The notes beneath the pieces were generated by a model. The model searched no databases and was not told the DNA's origin. It saw only the letters and a list, made by a program, of their open reading frames with translations. From assembly GCF_004327985.1 (NCBI RefSeq), contig NZ_SJDL01000019.1, forward strand, positions 30,762-94,761: a stretch of DNA of 64,000 bases, in the 5' to 3' direction. The stretch comes from Marinobacter halodurans. Lineage in GTDB: Bacteria; Pseudomonadota; Gammaproteobacteria; Pseudomonadales; Oleiphilaceae. A program made the position numbers and the translations under genes. Positions 55,218 through 63,458 of the stretch are shown in pieces (the first letter of the stretch is position 1; every line of letters starts with the position of its first letter).

Positions 55218-56435
55218 ATGTTCAGCGATTCAGCGCTGTGGTCCATTCCGTTGATGGCCGCGTTTGTCGGCTGGTTTACCAACTGGCTGGCGATCCAGAT
55301 GTCGTTCTATCCGGTGAATTTCATCGGCATCGGGCGCTGGTTCGGTTGGCAGGGGGTGATTCCCCGCAAAGCGGAAAAAATGGCGCACATATGCGTGGAT
55401 CGGACGCTGCGGCAGTTTGGCGACCTGAGCCTGGTCTACGAAAAGCTGGACCCCGGGCGCATCGTCCAGCAGGTCGTGTCCCAGGTGACGCCGAGACTGG
55501 ATGAGTACATCGACGAGATCATGTACCAGGTCCAGCCGGTGCTGTGGGATAACATGCCCAATTTCCTGCGTAACCGCATCTACCAGTGGGCACGGGAGCA
55601 GCTGCCGGCCCGGATCGAGTCGCTGGTGGAGGATTTTGGTGACGATCTCAGTGAAATCGTCGACCTGAAGGCGCTGCTGAGTCGTGAACTCAGGCGTCAT
55701 CCGGATCTCATGAACCGCATCTTCCAGCAGGCCGGTGCCGTGGAGTTGCGCTCGGTGATCAATAAAGGGGCCCTGATCGGCGGCCTGTTGGGGGCAGCGA
55801 TCCTGCCGGCCTGGATGTCGTTTCCCTATCCCTGGCTGTTGCCGCTGACGGGCTTCGTTGTGGGTTTCCTGACCAACTGGCTGGCCATCAACCTGATCTT
55901 CCGGCCCCTGACGCCGTTTCGGATCCTTGGCTGGCAGGTGCAGGGCCTGTTCCTGCGCCGGCAGGACGAGATCAGTGACGTCTGGAGCCGCCTGGTTGCC
56001 GAAGAGCTGCTTACGGTGGAAAAGGTGGCCGATGCAATGATCAACGGCCGGGAAGGCGGCCGCACGCGCGCCATCATCCAGAAACATCTGCGGCCACTGC
56101 TGGACCAGTCCGCACTCATGAAGCTGGGGGCCCAGTTGAGTGTCGGGATGACCGGTTACACCGAGCTGAAACAGGCCATGAACGACAAGGCCGTGCTGGC
56201 AACCGGGCATGTCTTCTGCGATCCGGAGTTCAACCGGGAGCGCGCCCCGGTCGTGGCCGGCGTGCTGGCCCAGCAGATGAAGGCGCTCGGGCCTGCCGAG
56301 TTCCAGGATATCCTGCGACCGGCGTTCAAGGAGGAAGAGCTCTACCTGATGCTGGTGGGCGGCCTGTTCGGCGCGGTTGCCGGGGCCGCACAACTGGGAT
56401 TTCTCTATTACTGGCCGGGCTCTATCGGCTTCTAA
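55218..56435 (+). CDS. DUF445 family membrane protein
   Basis: The function is unknown. The 405-residue product has hydrophobic segments at both ends and in the middle. It also has an internal duplication: GWFTNWLAIQMSFYPV near 19-34 and GFLTNWLAINLIFRPL near 216-231, each followed by a short loop ending Gly-Arg/Gly-Trp. This duplicated TNWLAI motif is typical of DUF445 (YjiN/YheB-like) proteins. A small single-span protein gene follows 23 bases downstream. Confidence 0.88.
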   Translation: MFSDSALWSIPLMAAFVGWFTNWLAIQMSFYPVNFIGIGRWFGWQGVIPRKAEKMAHICVDRTLRQFGDLSLVYEKLDPGRIVQQVVSQVTPRLDEYIDEIMYQVQPVLWDNMPNFLRNRIYQWAREQLPARIESLVEDFGDDLSEIVDLKALLSRELRRHPDLMNRIFQQAGAVELRSVINKGALIGGLLGAAILPAWMSFPYPWLLPLTGFVVGFLTNWLAINLIFRPLTPFRILGWQVQGLFLRRQDEISDVWSRLVAEELLTVEKVADAMINGREGGRTRAIIQKHLRPLLDQSALMKLGAQLSVGMTGYTELKQAMNDKAVLATGHVFCDPEFNRERAPVVAGVLAQQMKALGPAEFQDILRPAFKEEELYLMLVGGLFGAVAGAAQLGFLYYWPGSIGF

Positions 56436-56458
56436 GACGACACGGGGAGGGACTGTCC

Positions 56459-56809
56459 ATGGCGATCTGGCAGGAGATTCTGATACACATTGCGGTAACG
56501 GCCGTGACCGTCCTGGTCGTATTGACCGGCTTCCATCGTTTCGTGCTGCGGCCATACCTGGATCGCAAGGTGGAGGAGCTGAATGCCGCCGGTGATCGCG
56601 TTGAACAGCGGGTTCGCCAGGGGGTGAGGGAGGGCGTCAAGGATGGCTTGATGGAGTTGCCGGAAAGCACCTTCAAGGAATCGACCCGGACCTTCCTGAA
56701 ATTCGGTTCGGGCCTCGTCGAGAACGGACTCAGCAGCTTTCTCGGTACCTTTGACGACCCGGAACGCCGTGAAAGCCGGCCAGATTCAACCCGTAACGGC
56801 CAGCGCTGA
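56459..56809 (+). CDS. Small single-span hypothetical protein
   Basis: I do not recognise it. The 116-residue product has one N-terminal membrane span (about 5-24, EILIHIAVTAVTVLVVLTGF). A basic and acidic helical tail follows (VEELNAAGDRVEQRVRQGVREGVKDG). It follows DUF445 closely, which suggests an operon. Its last 24 bases overlap the end of the convergent TrpD2 gene. Confidence 0.7.
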   Translation: MAIWQEILIHIAVTAVTVLVVLTGFHRFVLRPYLDRKVEELNAAGDRVEQRVRQGVREGVKDGLMELPESTFKESTRTFLKFGSGLVENGLSSFLGTFDDPERRESRPDSTRNGQR

Positions 56810-57841
56810 GTCGAATCGCCGGCGGTCACGCCCGGTCCACAATGCTTCCGCCCGGGACAGCGCAGCTTCATGCGTCGCGGCGCGTCCGGCCTCGTAAAGG
56901 GCGAAGGCGGTCGTAGCGATGACGGCGGCTTCCCCATATTCATCGGATCGGTCGCCCCGCCAGACCTGCGCCATATCGGTGATATCGATTTTTTCGGGTT
57001 TGACGTGCCGTTGCGGGAACAGTGCGGCCCAGCTGTCCTCTTCGGTCACAAAACCCCCGCCATCCCGGCGGGCCCGGAACACCTTCATGGCATTGTCCGG
57101 ATTGCGTTCAATCTCACCGCCTTCGCCGCGGATGACCGCCACACGCTCATATCCCAGAAGCTCACCAGCACCCTGGTGCAGGCCGGCGTAGGGAGGATGG
57201 AAGATTCCCTGCAGTACGACCGGCGCCGACAAGGGGTTAATCAGCCGGGACAGCGAATGCACCGGCGAGCGCAGCCCCAGGATCGGCCGCAGTTCGATCA
57301 TTTCCGCCAGCCGGGGGGCAACATCGCGCAGGTGCATATAGCAGAGACGGGGCTCATCGAGTTGGTGCGCGGCGGTTTCCCAGTCGTGGGCGACCGGAAA
57401 ACCGAACGCTTCCATAACCGCCGTCAGATAGATCCGTTCCGGTGTATGCCCCTCGGCGCCGTGGACAAAGACCCTCAGGCCGGCATCCGCCAGCAGCAGG
57501 AGGGAGAAGAAAAACCAGGGCGCGTGACGCCGCTTGCCGGCGTAGGACGACCAGTCAACATCGGCCGTCAGCCCCGCGGGGGCATTGGCTTGGTCACGGA
57601 CGGCATCCACGAAACCGGCCAGTTCCTCCGGCGACTCCTCCTTGACCCGCAACAGCATCAGGAAGGCACCCAACTGCACGTCCTCGACCTCGTTCGCGAG
57701 GATCATGCCCATGGCGTGGCGGGCTTCCTCCCGACTCAGGGAGCGTGAGCCGCGCTTGCCCCGGCCAAGGATCCGCACGTAAGGGGCAAACGGGTGCTCG
57801 CCGGGCTTGGTTTCGGGCAATGCGGACGGTTCGTTGGACAT
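56786..57841 (-). CDS. TrpD2/YbiB-type phosphoribosyltransferase-fold protein
   Basis: The 351-residue product has the anthranilate phosphoribosyltransferase fold: N-terminal helical domain (LSREEARHAMGMILANEVEDVQLGAFLMLLRVKEES) and a central glycine region (VFVHGAEGHTPER). It is the YbiB/TrpD2 branch, which in E. coli binds nucleic acid and lacks TrpD activity. It lies 7 bases from tusE in the tus cluster, so a tRNA-related role is an inference from context and family. Confidence 0.85.
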   Translation of the reverse strand: MSNEPSALPETKPGEHPFAPYVRILGRGKRGSRSLSREEARHAMGMILANEVEDVQLGAFLMLLRVKEESPEELAGFVDAVRDQANAPAGLTADVDWSSYAGKRRHAPWFFFSLLLLADAGLRVFVHGAEGHTPERIYLTAVMEAFGFPVAHDWETAAHQLDEPRLCYMHLRDVAPRLAEMIELRPILGLRSPVHSLSRLINPLSAPVVLQGIFHPPYAGLHQGAGELLGYERVAVIRGEGGEIERNPDNAMKVFRARRDGGGFVTEEDSWAALFPQRHVKPEKIDITDMAQVWRGDRSDEYGEAAVIATTAFALYEAGRAATHEAALSRAEALWTGRDRRRFDSALAVTG

Positions 57842-57847
57842 GGGGAC

Positions 57848-58174
57848 CTACAGGCAGTTGGTGGGCCGGGGCAGGCCGGCGATACGGCAGGCCACCTTGA
57901 CGGCGCTGGAGCCGGGGAACAGCTGCATCAGGTAGATGCTGTTGCCTTTCTCCTCGCCGAAATGCTGTTTGACGGCCTTCACGAAAAAACGGGCGGCCGG
58001 CGGAGCCATCTCATGCTCGGCGTAGAAATCGCGCAGCATATGGATGATTTCCCAATGGGCATCGTTCAGCTCGATATCCGACTCGGCGGCAATACGCTCG
58101 GCCACTGGCGGCGTCCACGCCTCGGGGTTATCGAGAAAGCCTTCACTGTTGCGGGCGGGCATTACAACGGACAT
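57848..58174 (-). CDS. tusE: Sulfur relay protein TusE (DsrC family)
   Basis: TusE takes persulfide sulfur from TusBCD and hands it to MnmA for 2-thiouridine in tRNA. The 108-residue product ends with the conserved penultimate cysteine (Cys107, NCL). It has a single C-terminal Cys plus an additional Cys near position 96. The ATG at 58174 overlaps the tusB stop as TAATG. A start 9 bases earlier is less likely. Confidence 0.95.
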   Translation of the reverse strand: MSVVMPARNSEGFLDNPEAWTPPVAERIAAESDIELNDAHWEIIHMLRDFYAEHEMAPPAARFFVKAVKQHFGEEKGNSIYLMQLFPGSSAVKVACRIAGLPRPTNCL

Positions 58175-58458
58175 TACCAGCACACTACCTTATCTGCGTT
58201 CAGCGTCAGATTAACAAATTCGCGGAAGTCTATGGAATCTATCTGGATCGCGGCGTTTTCCACGGCCACGCCACGGGCCTCCGCATCGGGCTTCAGGGCG
58301 CAGAGCGTCACGCCATGCGGCCAGCAAATACCGTTGTCGAGGATGGAGAGTACGGCATTCTCCGTCAGCAGCAACTGGTCGCCCGCTTCAAGGTCGGCCA
58401 GGCAGGCTGCGAAGCGGGGCAGGTTGGGGGCCTTGTTCAGGATATGCAGGCACGTCAT
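58174..58458 (-). CDS. tusB: Sulfur relay protein TusB (DsrH family)
   Basis: TusB is the small structural subunit of the TusBCD hexamer. The 94-residue product begins MTCLHILNKAP and carries LTENAVLSI and the NLTLNADKVVCW tail. The ATG at 58458 overlaps the tusC stop as TGATG; a GTG one codon upstream is the alternative. It is third of the four tus genes, each overlapping or touching the next. Confidence 0.93.
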   Translation of the reverse strand: MTCLHILNKAPNLPRFAACLADLEAGDQLLLTENAVLSILDNGICWPHGVTLCALKPDAEARGVAVENAAIQIDSIDFREFVNLTLNADKVVCW

Positions 58459-58808
58459 CACAGGCGAACCACGTCGGTGTATTGGTCTTCCAGGTCTCGA
58501 ATGGAGGCTACGGGGTTGATTTCCAGGTTTTCGTCAGCATCCGCCCGGATCCGTTCAAGTTCGTCCTCCGGGACATAAAGCGCTTCCAGGCCGAATATCG
58601 CGGCGGCCGCGAGGTTGCGCGACACCGTCTTCTGCTCAATGGCTTTCGGTAGCTGGCCGCCGCGGAGCCAATGCACGCCTGGCCCAGCAAACAGCAGCGC
58701 CACGGGCTGGTCGAACGCAGCGGCCGACAGCGCCATGTCCAGCGTTTCCCGACCACTCCAGTCGCCGTAGGGCGCCCGGTCGATAACGAACAGGTAACGA
58801 CGGCTCAT
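58458..58808 (-). CDS. tusC: Sulfur relay protein TusC (DsrF family)
   Basis: TusC is the middle subunit of TusBCD. The 116-residue product opens with RRYLFVIDRAPYGDWSGRETLDMALSAAAFDQP, typical of the family. It overlaps tusD by 4 bases and tusB by 3 bases. It lacks a conserved active cysteine, as expected for TusC. Confidence 0.94.
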   Translation of the reverse strand: MSRRYLFVIDRAPYGDWSGRETLDMALSAAAFDQPVALLFAGPGVHWLRGGQLPKAIEQKTVSRNLAAAAIFGLEALYVPEDELERIRADADENLEINPVASIRDLEDQYTDVVRL

Positions 58809-59224
58809 GACTGGCCTCCGTTAAAATACAGGGTGCGCGTGCTGTCCTGGGTTGCGGCCAGCCAATCGCCCAATCCGGCCACCTGATAAGGCGCCGCGAT
58901 ATTGCTGGCTGGTTTCGCGTAGCGTTTCGCTTCCGATTCGTCCAGCAGTCCACGACGCAGGGCCGAGGCAATACAGCAGGTTGCCGGTATCCGGTGTTCG
59001 CCCAGGAAAGCCCGCCATTCTGCCGGCCAGTCTGTTTCATCGCTGGGCGGACTGGCCAGGCTGGAGGCCAGGTGAACACCGTCGCCGTAGAGGAAGACCT
59101 GGGCAATGGTGTGGCCTGCCGTCACCGCGGCGCGGGCAAAGTACAGGGCGGTCTGTGGCGCCTGACTGGAGTAGGGCGCGCCAGTGATGACCAGGGTAAA
59201 GCGGGCGGCTTCTTCAGCAGCCAT
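58805..59224 (-). CDS. tusD: Sulfur relay protein TusD (DsrE family)
   Basis: TusD carries the active persulfide cysteine of TusBCD. The product has 139 residues from the ATG at 59224. It has FTLVITGAPYSSQAPQTALYFARAA at the N-terminus and the conserved Cys in TCCIASALRRG near 82-83. An earlier in-frame start at 59281 would add 19 residues without family similarity. It is the first gene of the tusDCBE-trpD2 unit. Confidence 0.94.
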   Translation of the reverse strand: MAAEEAARFTLVITGAPYSSQAPQTALYFARAAVTAGHTIAQVFLYGDGVHLASSLASPPSDETDWPAEWRAFLGEHRIPATCCIASALRRGLLDESEAKRYAKPASNIAAPYQVAGLGDWLAATQDSTRTLYFNGGQS

Positions 59225-59249
59225 GACCGATCCTTTCGCGGCTTGGACG

Positions 59250-59273
59250 AAAAAACCCCGGCGAACCGGGGTT
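59250..59273 (-). terminator. Rho-independent terminator after the BI-1 gene
   Basis: On the minus strand AACCCCGG (revcomp of 59266-59273) pairs with CCGGGGTT around TTCG, followed by TTTTTT. It separates the Bax-inhibitor-like gene from tusD. Confidence 0.9.
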
Positions 59274-59298
59274 TGTTGCACGGGTTGACCGAACGAGA

Positions 59299-60024
59299 TC
59301 AGTCGTCGTTCAGGGCGCCCAGGATGTGCAGCAGGCTGACGAACAGGTTGTAGATGTCCAGGTACAGCGCTGTTGTCGCCATAATGTAGTTGGTTTCACC
59401 ACCGTTAATGATACGGGAGGTATCGAACAGGATGAAGCCGGACATCAGCAGTACGATAGCGGCACTGATCGCCAGGCTGAAGGCCGCGACGTCAACACCG
59501 AACATGCCGGCAACCAGGGAGCCCAGGGCGGCAACCAGAACGACCACCAGCCCGGCCATGAGCATACCGCCCATGAAGCTGAAGTCCTTCTTGGTGGTCA
59601 GCACGTAGGCGGACAGGGTCATGAAGACCACCGCAGTACCGCCGAGCGCCTGCATGATGATGGCACCACCATTGGACAAGGCCAGGTAATGGTTCAGCAG
59701 TGGGCCGAGGCCCAGGCCCAGCAGGCCGGTGAAGGCAAACACAACCGCGATGCCCGCAGAGCTGTTGGCGGTACGCGGCAGTACCAGCCAGATCAGGCCC
59801 AGGGCACCCAGACTGCAGATCAGGCTGGCACCCTGGCCGAGGCCGATCGACATGGAAACACCGGCCATGACGGCGCTGAACAGCAGCGTCATCGCCAGCA
59901 GGGAATAGGTATTGCGCAACACCTTCATCGCATTGGCGTCGATACCGGTCGTTGCACGTCCGGTATGGCTCCGGGCATAAGTGCCCTGACCGTTGCGAAC
60001 TTGGAAGCGTCTGTCGTCCATCAT
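59299..60024 (-). CDS. yccA: Bax inhibitor-1/YccA family membrane protein
   Basis: YccA-type proteins modulate FtsH proteolysis in E. coli; the wider BI-1 family forms calcium-leak-like channels. The 241-residue product has seven hydrophobic segments after a soluble 30-residue N-terminus. The C-terminal acidic end (LGALNDD) is typical. Two adjacent ATG codons are possible starts. A 334-base gap separates it from the tRNA gene. Confidence 0.92.
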   Translation of the reverse strand: MMDDRRFQVRNGQGTYARSHTGRATTGIDANAMKVLRNTYSLLAMTLLFSAVMAGVSMSIGLGQGASLICSLGALGLIWLVLPRTANSSAGIAVVFAFTGLLGLGLGPLLNHYLALSNGGAIIMQALGGTAVVFMTLSAYVLTTKKDFSFMGGMLMAGLVVVLVAALGSLVAGMFGVDVAAFSLAISAAIVLLMSGFILFDTSRIINGGETNYIMATTALYLDIYNLFVSLLHILGALNDD

Positions 60025-60358
60025 AATCTCCAGTCAGATGGTGGAACGTTAAGGTTGGAACTTTCGAAGCAGTCTACTGGCGCCTCAGTGTTGGCAGACG
60101 GTCACCCGGTTTGCCGCATGTGCGACGGAACCGCCACTAGACTACTTCAACAGTTCAATCAACCTACCCACATGATAAGGGCAAATACGCAAGTTTCAAC
60201 GTCTTATCAAAGGATTTTGTACAGCTTGGACCGAATGGCCTGTTATTGGTTCAACGTCATGGGATAACGATAAATTTCGAAGGAATCGGCGTTGACAGGC
60301 CGGTCGATTCCGGTATCATGCTCCCGCTGTCGCAAGGCAGCTCGCTACGAGCGAATGC
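60025..60358. other. Intergenic BI-1 gene to tRNA-Ser
   Basis: This gap holds the tRNA promoter (60292-60319) and presumably the BI-1 gene promoter on the minus strand, which I cannot fix. No gene or repeat is seen. Confidence 0.6.
60292..60319 (+). promoter_or_regulatory. Sigma70 promoter of tRNA-Ser
   Basis: TTGACA (60292-60297) and TATCAT (60314-60319) are 16 bases apart. A GC-rich discriminator follows, as is usual for stable RNA genes. The tRNA starts 39 bases after the -10 box. Confidence 0.75.
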
Positions 60359-60449
60359 GGTGGGCTGGCAGAGTGGCTGAATGCAGCGGTCTTGAAAACC
60401 GCCGAGGGTTAGTAGCCCTCCCGGGGTTCGAATCCCTGGCCCACCGCCA
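60359..60449 (+). tRNA. tRNA-Ser (anticodon UGA)
   Basis: The 91-base gene folds with acceptor stem GGTGGGC/GCCCACC, discriminator G and an encoded CCA at 60447-60449. The anticodon stem GCGGT/ACCGC presents loop CTTGAAA (anticodon TGA). A long variable arm (GAGGGTTAGTAGCCCTC) marks it as class II. It reads UCA and wobble codons. It is also the likely integration boundary for the AT-rich segment downstream. Confidence 0.97.
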
Positions 60450-60904
60450 CTTTATTCTCTTCCCGGTTTTCCCGAACGTCGTGTCCACGACGACCAGCAC
60501 CAGATCCGGTGTCATTTTCCTATTAAGCCGCACAAAAGCGCTAACCAGGGTCTTGTTCCATGCACTTCTCTTCGTTTGTGGGTTGCGAAAGGGGCTGGGT
60601 GCTAACCAGGTGCGCCGCGCTTGCAACTCTGCACCCAAAATCCGGTTGAGCTCAACTTCCATGAATGGCGTGGCATGTCTCGAGATGGTAGCGCTGACGC
60701 TATAAAGGGCGTGGGCTTGTCCTGTTCGCGCTGCCGGAGTTGACGGAGAGGCTGCTGGGTGATTGGTGACCGGAATGCGGCAACAAACAGTCTGGTATCG
60801 TAGTTCTCAGTGTCAGCTATTGACTTAGGTTCCCCGGCGTATAATGTAAATGCCACTATCTGCGTCATTTCAACATTTGGAAGGGCTGTCTGGGGAGTTT
60901 GCCT
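60450..60904. other. Intergenic tRNA-Ser to SRPBCC-JmjC gene
   Basis: These 455 bases hold no recognisable gene. A minus-strand frame over the tRNA gives a spurious protein of a kind often misannotated from tRNA antisense. A promoter-like site lies at 60820-60845. No copy of the tRNA 3' end is seen in the window. Confidence 0.6.
60820..60845 (+). promoter_or_regulatory. Promoter-like boxes before the SRPBCC-JmjC gene
   Basis: A perfect TATAAT (60840-60845) is preceded by TTGACT (60820-60825), but the spacer is only 14 bases. The -10 box may work with a regulator or a poorer -35 box. Confidence 0.35.
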
Positions 60905-62182
60905 ATGTCGAACCGAACTGCATCGGTAGTGAGAAAAATCGAAACTGCCGCACACGATGTCTGGGAAGTAATATCTGACACCCGCTGTCCCGAGACATGG
61001 ATACCTTTCCTGGATTCGCGAAGGCTTAGTTCGGACAGGGAAGAACAACCAGTTGAGAACGGCGTCCTACTCTATCATCCCAGTAGCCATGCGATTGCTT
61101 GCGACAATCTAATCGCGTTTTCTGTCGTTCGTCTTGCTCCAGATGACAGAACAATTGAGTTCAATTTGACTTCAGGATTCCTGCAGATTTCCGTTGAGGT
61201 CATTGTGCACGAGGCAGCATTCGGTGCGCTTCTTGAGGTTGGCAGTCAGCCCAACGTCCCTCCTCAATACCTTTCTCCTGCATTCAAGGAGATGTTACAG
61301 GGGGTTTCAAAAGAAATAGCGGATACCGTCAGCGTAATCTGTCGCGCAAAATATCCGGTGTCTACCGGTAAAGTTTCGCCCCCGCCCCCACCATCATTCT
61401 TAAGCTCGCGTCATCCTGAAATGTCGGTCACGGGGGTTGAGCGTGTCGCGCCCACTAGTGAGCTGAAAGATATCATGGCAGCAGGTTGCCCAGTTATCTT
61501 CGGTCATTACGGTGGAAGCACCAGTGCCTATCCGTTGCTCCAGGATCTTGATTGGTGGAATGATCGATTTGGTGATCAGACAGTACGCATCCAGGAAATG
61601 GAAAAGGCGGCGTACATGCCAGAAAACACCTATGTGAGCACTACGATTTCGATGCTTGTTTCAATGCTCGCCTCGAACCCCAATGGCTCGCGTTTTGCCC
61701 TTTACGAAACGTCTGTTTTAGAAATATTGGGGTTAGGCCAGTACTTGCCGGTACCGGAAATGGTTCCCCGGGAGTATCCCGTGAAATGTCACAATATTTG
61801 GATCGGGGCACCACACATAAACTCCACATTGCATCAAGACGGGCACATTGTTGATCGTACGGGGAAGGACCCAAAAAAGTACCACAACTTGAACTTTCAA
61901 ATTGCTGGACGAAAGCATTTTATATTGGCGCATCCAAATCAGACCAAACACCTGTATCCGATGCACCGGGACATGTACAACGATGGGGCTCCGACTTCTC
62001 AGGTGGATCCTTTTGGTCCATTGGACTTTGGTACCTTCCCAGAAGTGAAGAAGGCAGAGCTATTTGAGGGCGTGTTGGAGCCAGGGGAAATGCTTTATGT
62101 TCCACGTGGTTGGTGGCATGCGTTTTATAGTTTGGAAAATACTATTAACAGTAATACCCTTTTCTCGTCACATGATTTCTGA
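60905..62182 (+). CDS. SRPBCC-JmjC (cupin) fusion oxygenase
   Basis: The 425-residue product joins two domains. Residues 7-145 look like an SRPBCC/START-type lipid- or polyketide-binding fold (KIETAAHDVWEVISDTRCPETWIPFLD). A linker with five prolines (159-163) follows. Residues 180-420 are a JmjC-type cupin with the iron triad His310, Asp312 and His405 (LHQDGH and PRGWWH) and a probable 2-oxoglutarate lysine at 337 (GRKHF). The expected chemistry is Fe(II)/2-oxoglutarate hydroxylation of a protein, peptide or small molecule; the target is unknown. The start is ATG 60905 behind GGGGAG. GC is near 50% against about 62% elsewhere, suggesting transfer. Confidence 0.75.
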   Translation: MSNRTASVVRKIETAAHDVWEVISDTRCPETWIPFLDSRRLSSDREEQPVENGVLLYHPSSHAIACDNLIAFSVVRLAPDDRTIEFNLTSGFLQISVEVIVHEAAFGALLEVGSQPNVPPQYLSPAFKEMLQGVSKEIADTVSVICRAKYPVSTGKVSPPPPPSFLSSRHPEMSVTGVERVAPTSELKDIMAAGCPVIFGHYGGSTSAYPLLQDLDWWNDRFGDQTVRIQEMEKAAYMPENTYVSTTISMLVSMLASNPNGSRFALYETSVLEILGLGQYLPVPEMVPREYPVKCHNIWIGAPHINSTLHQDGHIVDRTGKDPKKYHNLNFQIAGRKHFILAHPNQTKHLYPMHRDMYNDGAPTSQVDPFGPLDFGTFPEVKKAELFEGVLEPGEMLYVPRGWWHAFYSLENTINSNTLFSSHDF

Positions 62183-62530
62183 TCACCTCAAGGCGGGGGT
62201 TGATATGTGGCTCGTGAAGTGATTCACGGGCCCGTTAGAGCTTGATCTGTGCAATGTAGGCAAGGGAGGAGATTCTGGCCTTAGGTCGACCGCCTGATGC
62301 TCGATGAAAAGTTGCTGTGAATTCCGCGGTCAACGGACCCCGATCGATGCAGCGCGTTGCGGGCTCGGGTTCGGTAGGCCCCGGGATACGTATAGCGCAA
62401 CAAATCGCGGTAAAGAACTGCTTGAGGTCTCCGATTGTTTTAGCCAATAGTGGCTGTCATATAAGTGCCCATGACGGGATATATGCTTTAAAACAGCCGA
62501 AACAACAATCCTAAACGGCGAGCCCACAGA
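62183..62530. other. Intergenic between the two oxygenase genes
   Basis: This is a 348-base gap. A minus-strand frame (62235-62447) encodes an Arg/Pro-rich stretch that I cannot tie to any family; it may be a decayed fragment. No terminator or promoter stands out. A distinct transcript for each oxygenase is likely. Confidence 0.5.
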
Positions 62531-63289
62531 ATGAGAATCCTGAGAATCATTTTCCTTCCGCTTCTTTATTTATTCTTGATTATCGTGCTCATGTGGATAT
62601 GGGTCGCCGAGAAGATAGTGGCGAAATATTCCAAGGTCGGTGACAGTGAATTTTTCGACAAGCGGCAATTTGCATGGACAAGCAATATTGAAAAAAACTG
62701 GATGATAATTCGCCGGGAGCTGGAAGGGGTACTAACTAATGCCGAGGATCTGCCGAACTTCCAGGACATCTCGCCGGAGCAAAAAGCACTGACGGCTGAT
62801 AATCACTGGAAGACATTCTTCCTGTATGGCTATGGCCTGAAGTCTGAGAAAAACTGCAGCGCCTGCCCCTCCACGGCAATGCTGCTTGAAGGTATTCCCG
62901 GGATGACGACCGCGTTTTTCTCCGTTCTTAGTCCGGGGAAACATATTCCGGAACATCGCGGTGTCTACAACGGCGTATTGCGCTACCATCTCGGCCTGAT
63001 CGTACCGAAGAATAAAGAAAAGTGCCGCATTCGAGTGGGCAGCACTGTGAAGCACTGGAGTGAAGGCGATAGCCTGATTTTTGATGATACCTACATGCAC
63101 CAAGTATGGAATGATACCGAACACTTGCGGGTTGTCATGTTTGTCGACTTCAAGCGCCCATTGCCACTGCCAGTCGCGTTATTAAATGATCTGACGATCT
63201 GGATCATCCAAAAGACGCCTTTCGTTCAAAGGGCATGGAAGAATCAGAAGTCTTGGGAAGCTAAATTTTATAAAGCAAAGGCGAACTAA
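62531..63289 (+). CDS. Membrane-anchored AspH-type (aspartyl/asparaginyl beta-hydroxylase) oxygenase
   Basis: The 252-residue product has one N-terminal membrane span (about 5-25) and an Asp_Arg_Hydrox domain (about 85-215). Iron-binding His142 and His190 are 48 residues apart. Arg200 is ten residues after the second His, as for the 2-oxoglutarate arginine of AspH. The first motif reads HRG, with glycine where lipid A hydroxylase LpxO has aspartate (HRD), so AspH-like two-His chemistry is expected. The substrate is unknown; the anchor favours a membrane or envelope target. A sampled 60-base line is only 37% GC. Confidence 0.85.
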   Translation: MRILRIIFLPLLYLFLIIVLMWIWVAEKIVAKYSKVGDSEFFDKRQFAWTSNIEKNWMIIRRELEGVLTNAEDLPNFQDISPEQKALTADNHWKTFFLYGYGLKSEKNCSACPSTAMLLEGIPGMTTAFFSVLSPGKHIPEHRGVYNGVLRYHLGLIVPKNKEKCRIRVGSTVKHWSEGDSLIFDDTYMHQVWNDTEHLRVVMFVDFKRPLPLPVALLNDLTIWIIQKTPFVQRAWKNQKSWEAKFYKAKAN

Positions 63290-63420
63290 CAAAGGCCGAA
63301 GCAGGATGTGGCACTTTCGTGTTGCGGCCTTGTTCCTGAGCGCAGCAACTGCGGAAGAGTATTGGTGGTGCTCTGTGCGCTGGCGGGAAACCGCCAAGGC
63401 CTGGGAGCGTTCAGAATTCT

Positions 63421-63458
63421 GGGTCATTTCTTTAAACTGCTGCAAAAAGAGATGACCC
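63421..63458. repeat. Inverted repeat before the IS256-type remnant
   Basis: Two 13-base arms (63421-63433 and 63446-63458) match at 12 positions as inverted copies. They end directly before the transposase ATG. This could be the element's terminal region or a leader hairpin. Confidence 0.4.

Noticed and set aside
60345..60662. A 105-residue minus-strand frame over the tRNA
   Set aside because: Its end reads WARDSNPG, a well-known spurious product of tRNA antisense translation.
62235..62447. A 70-residue minus-strand frame between the oxygenase genes
   Set aside because: Arg/Pro-rich, no ribosome site and no family that I can name; at most a decayed fragment.
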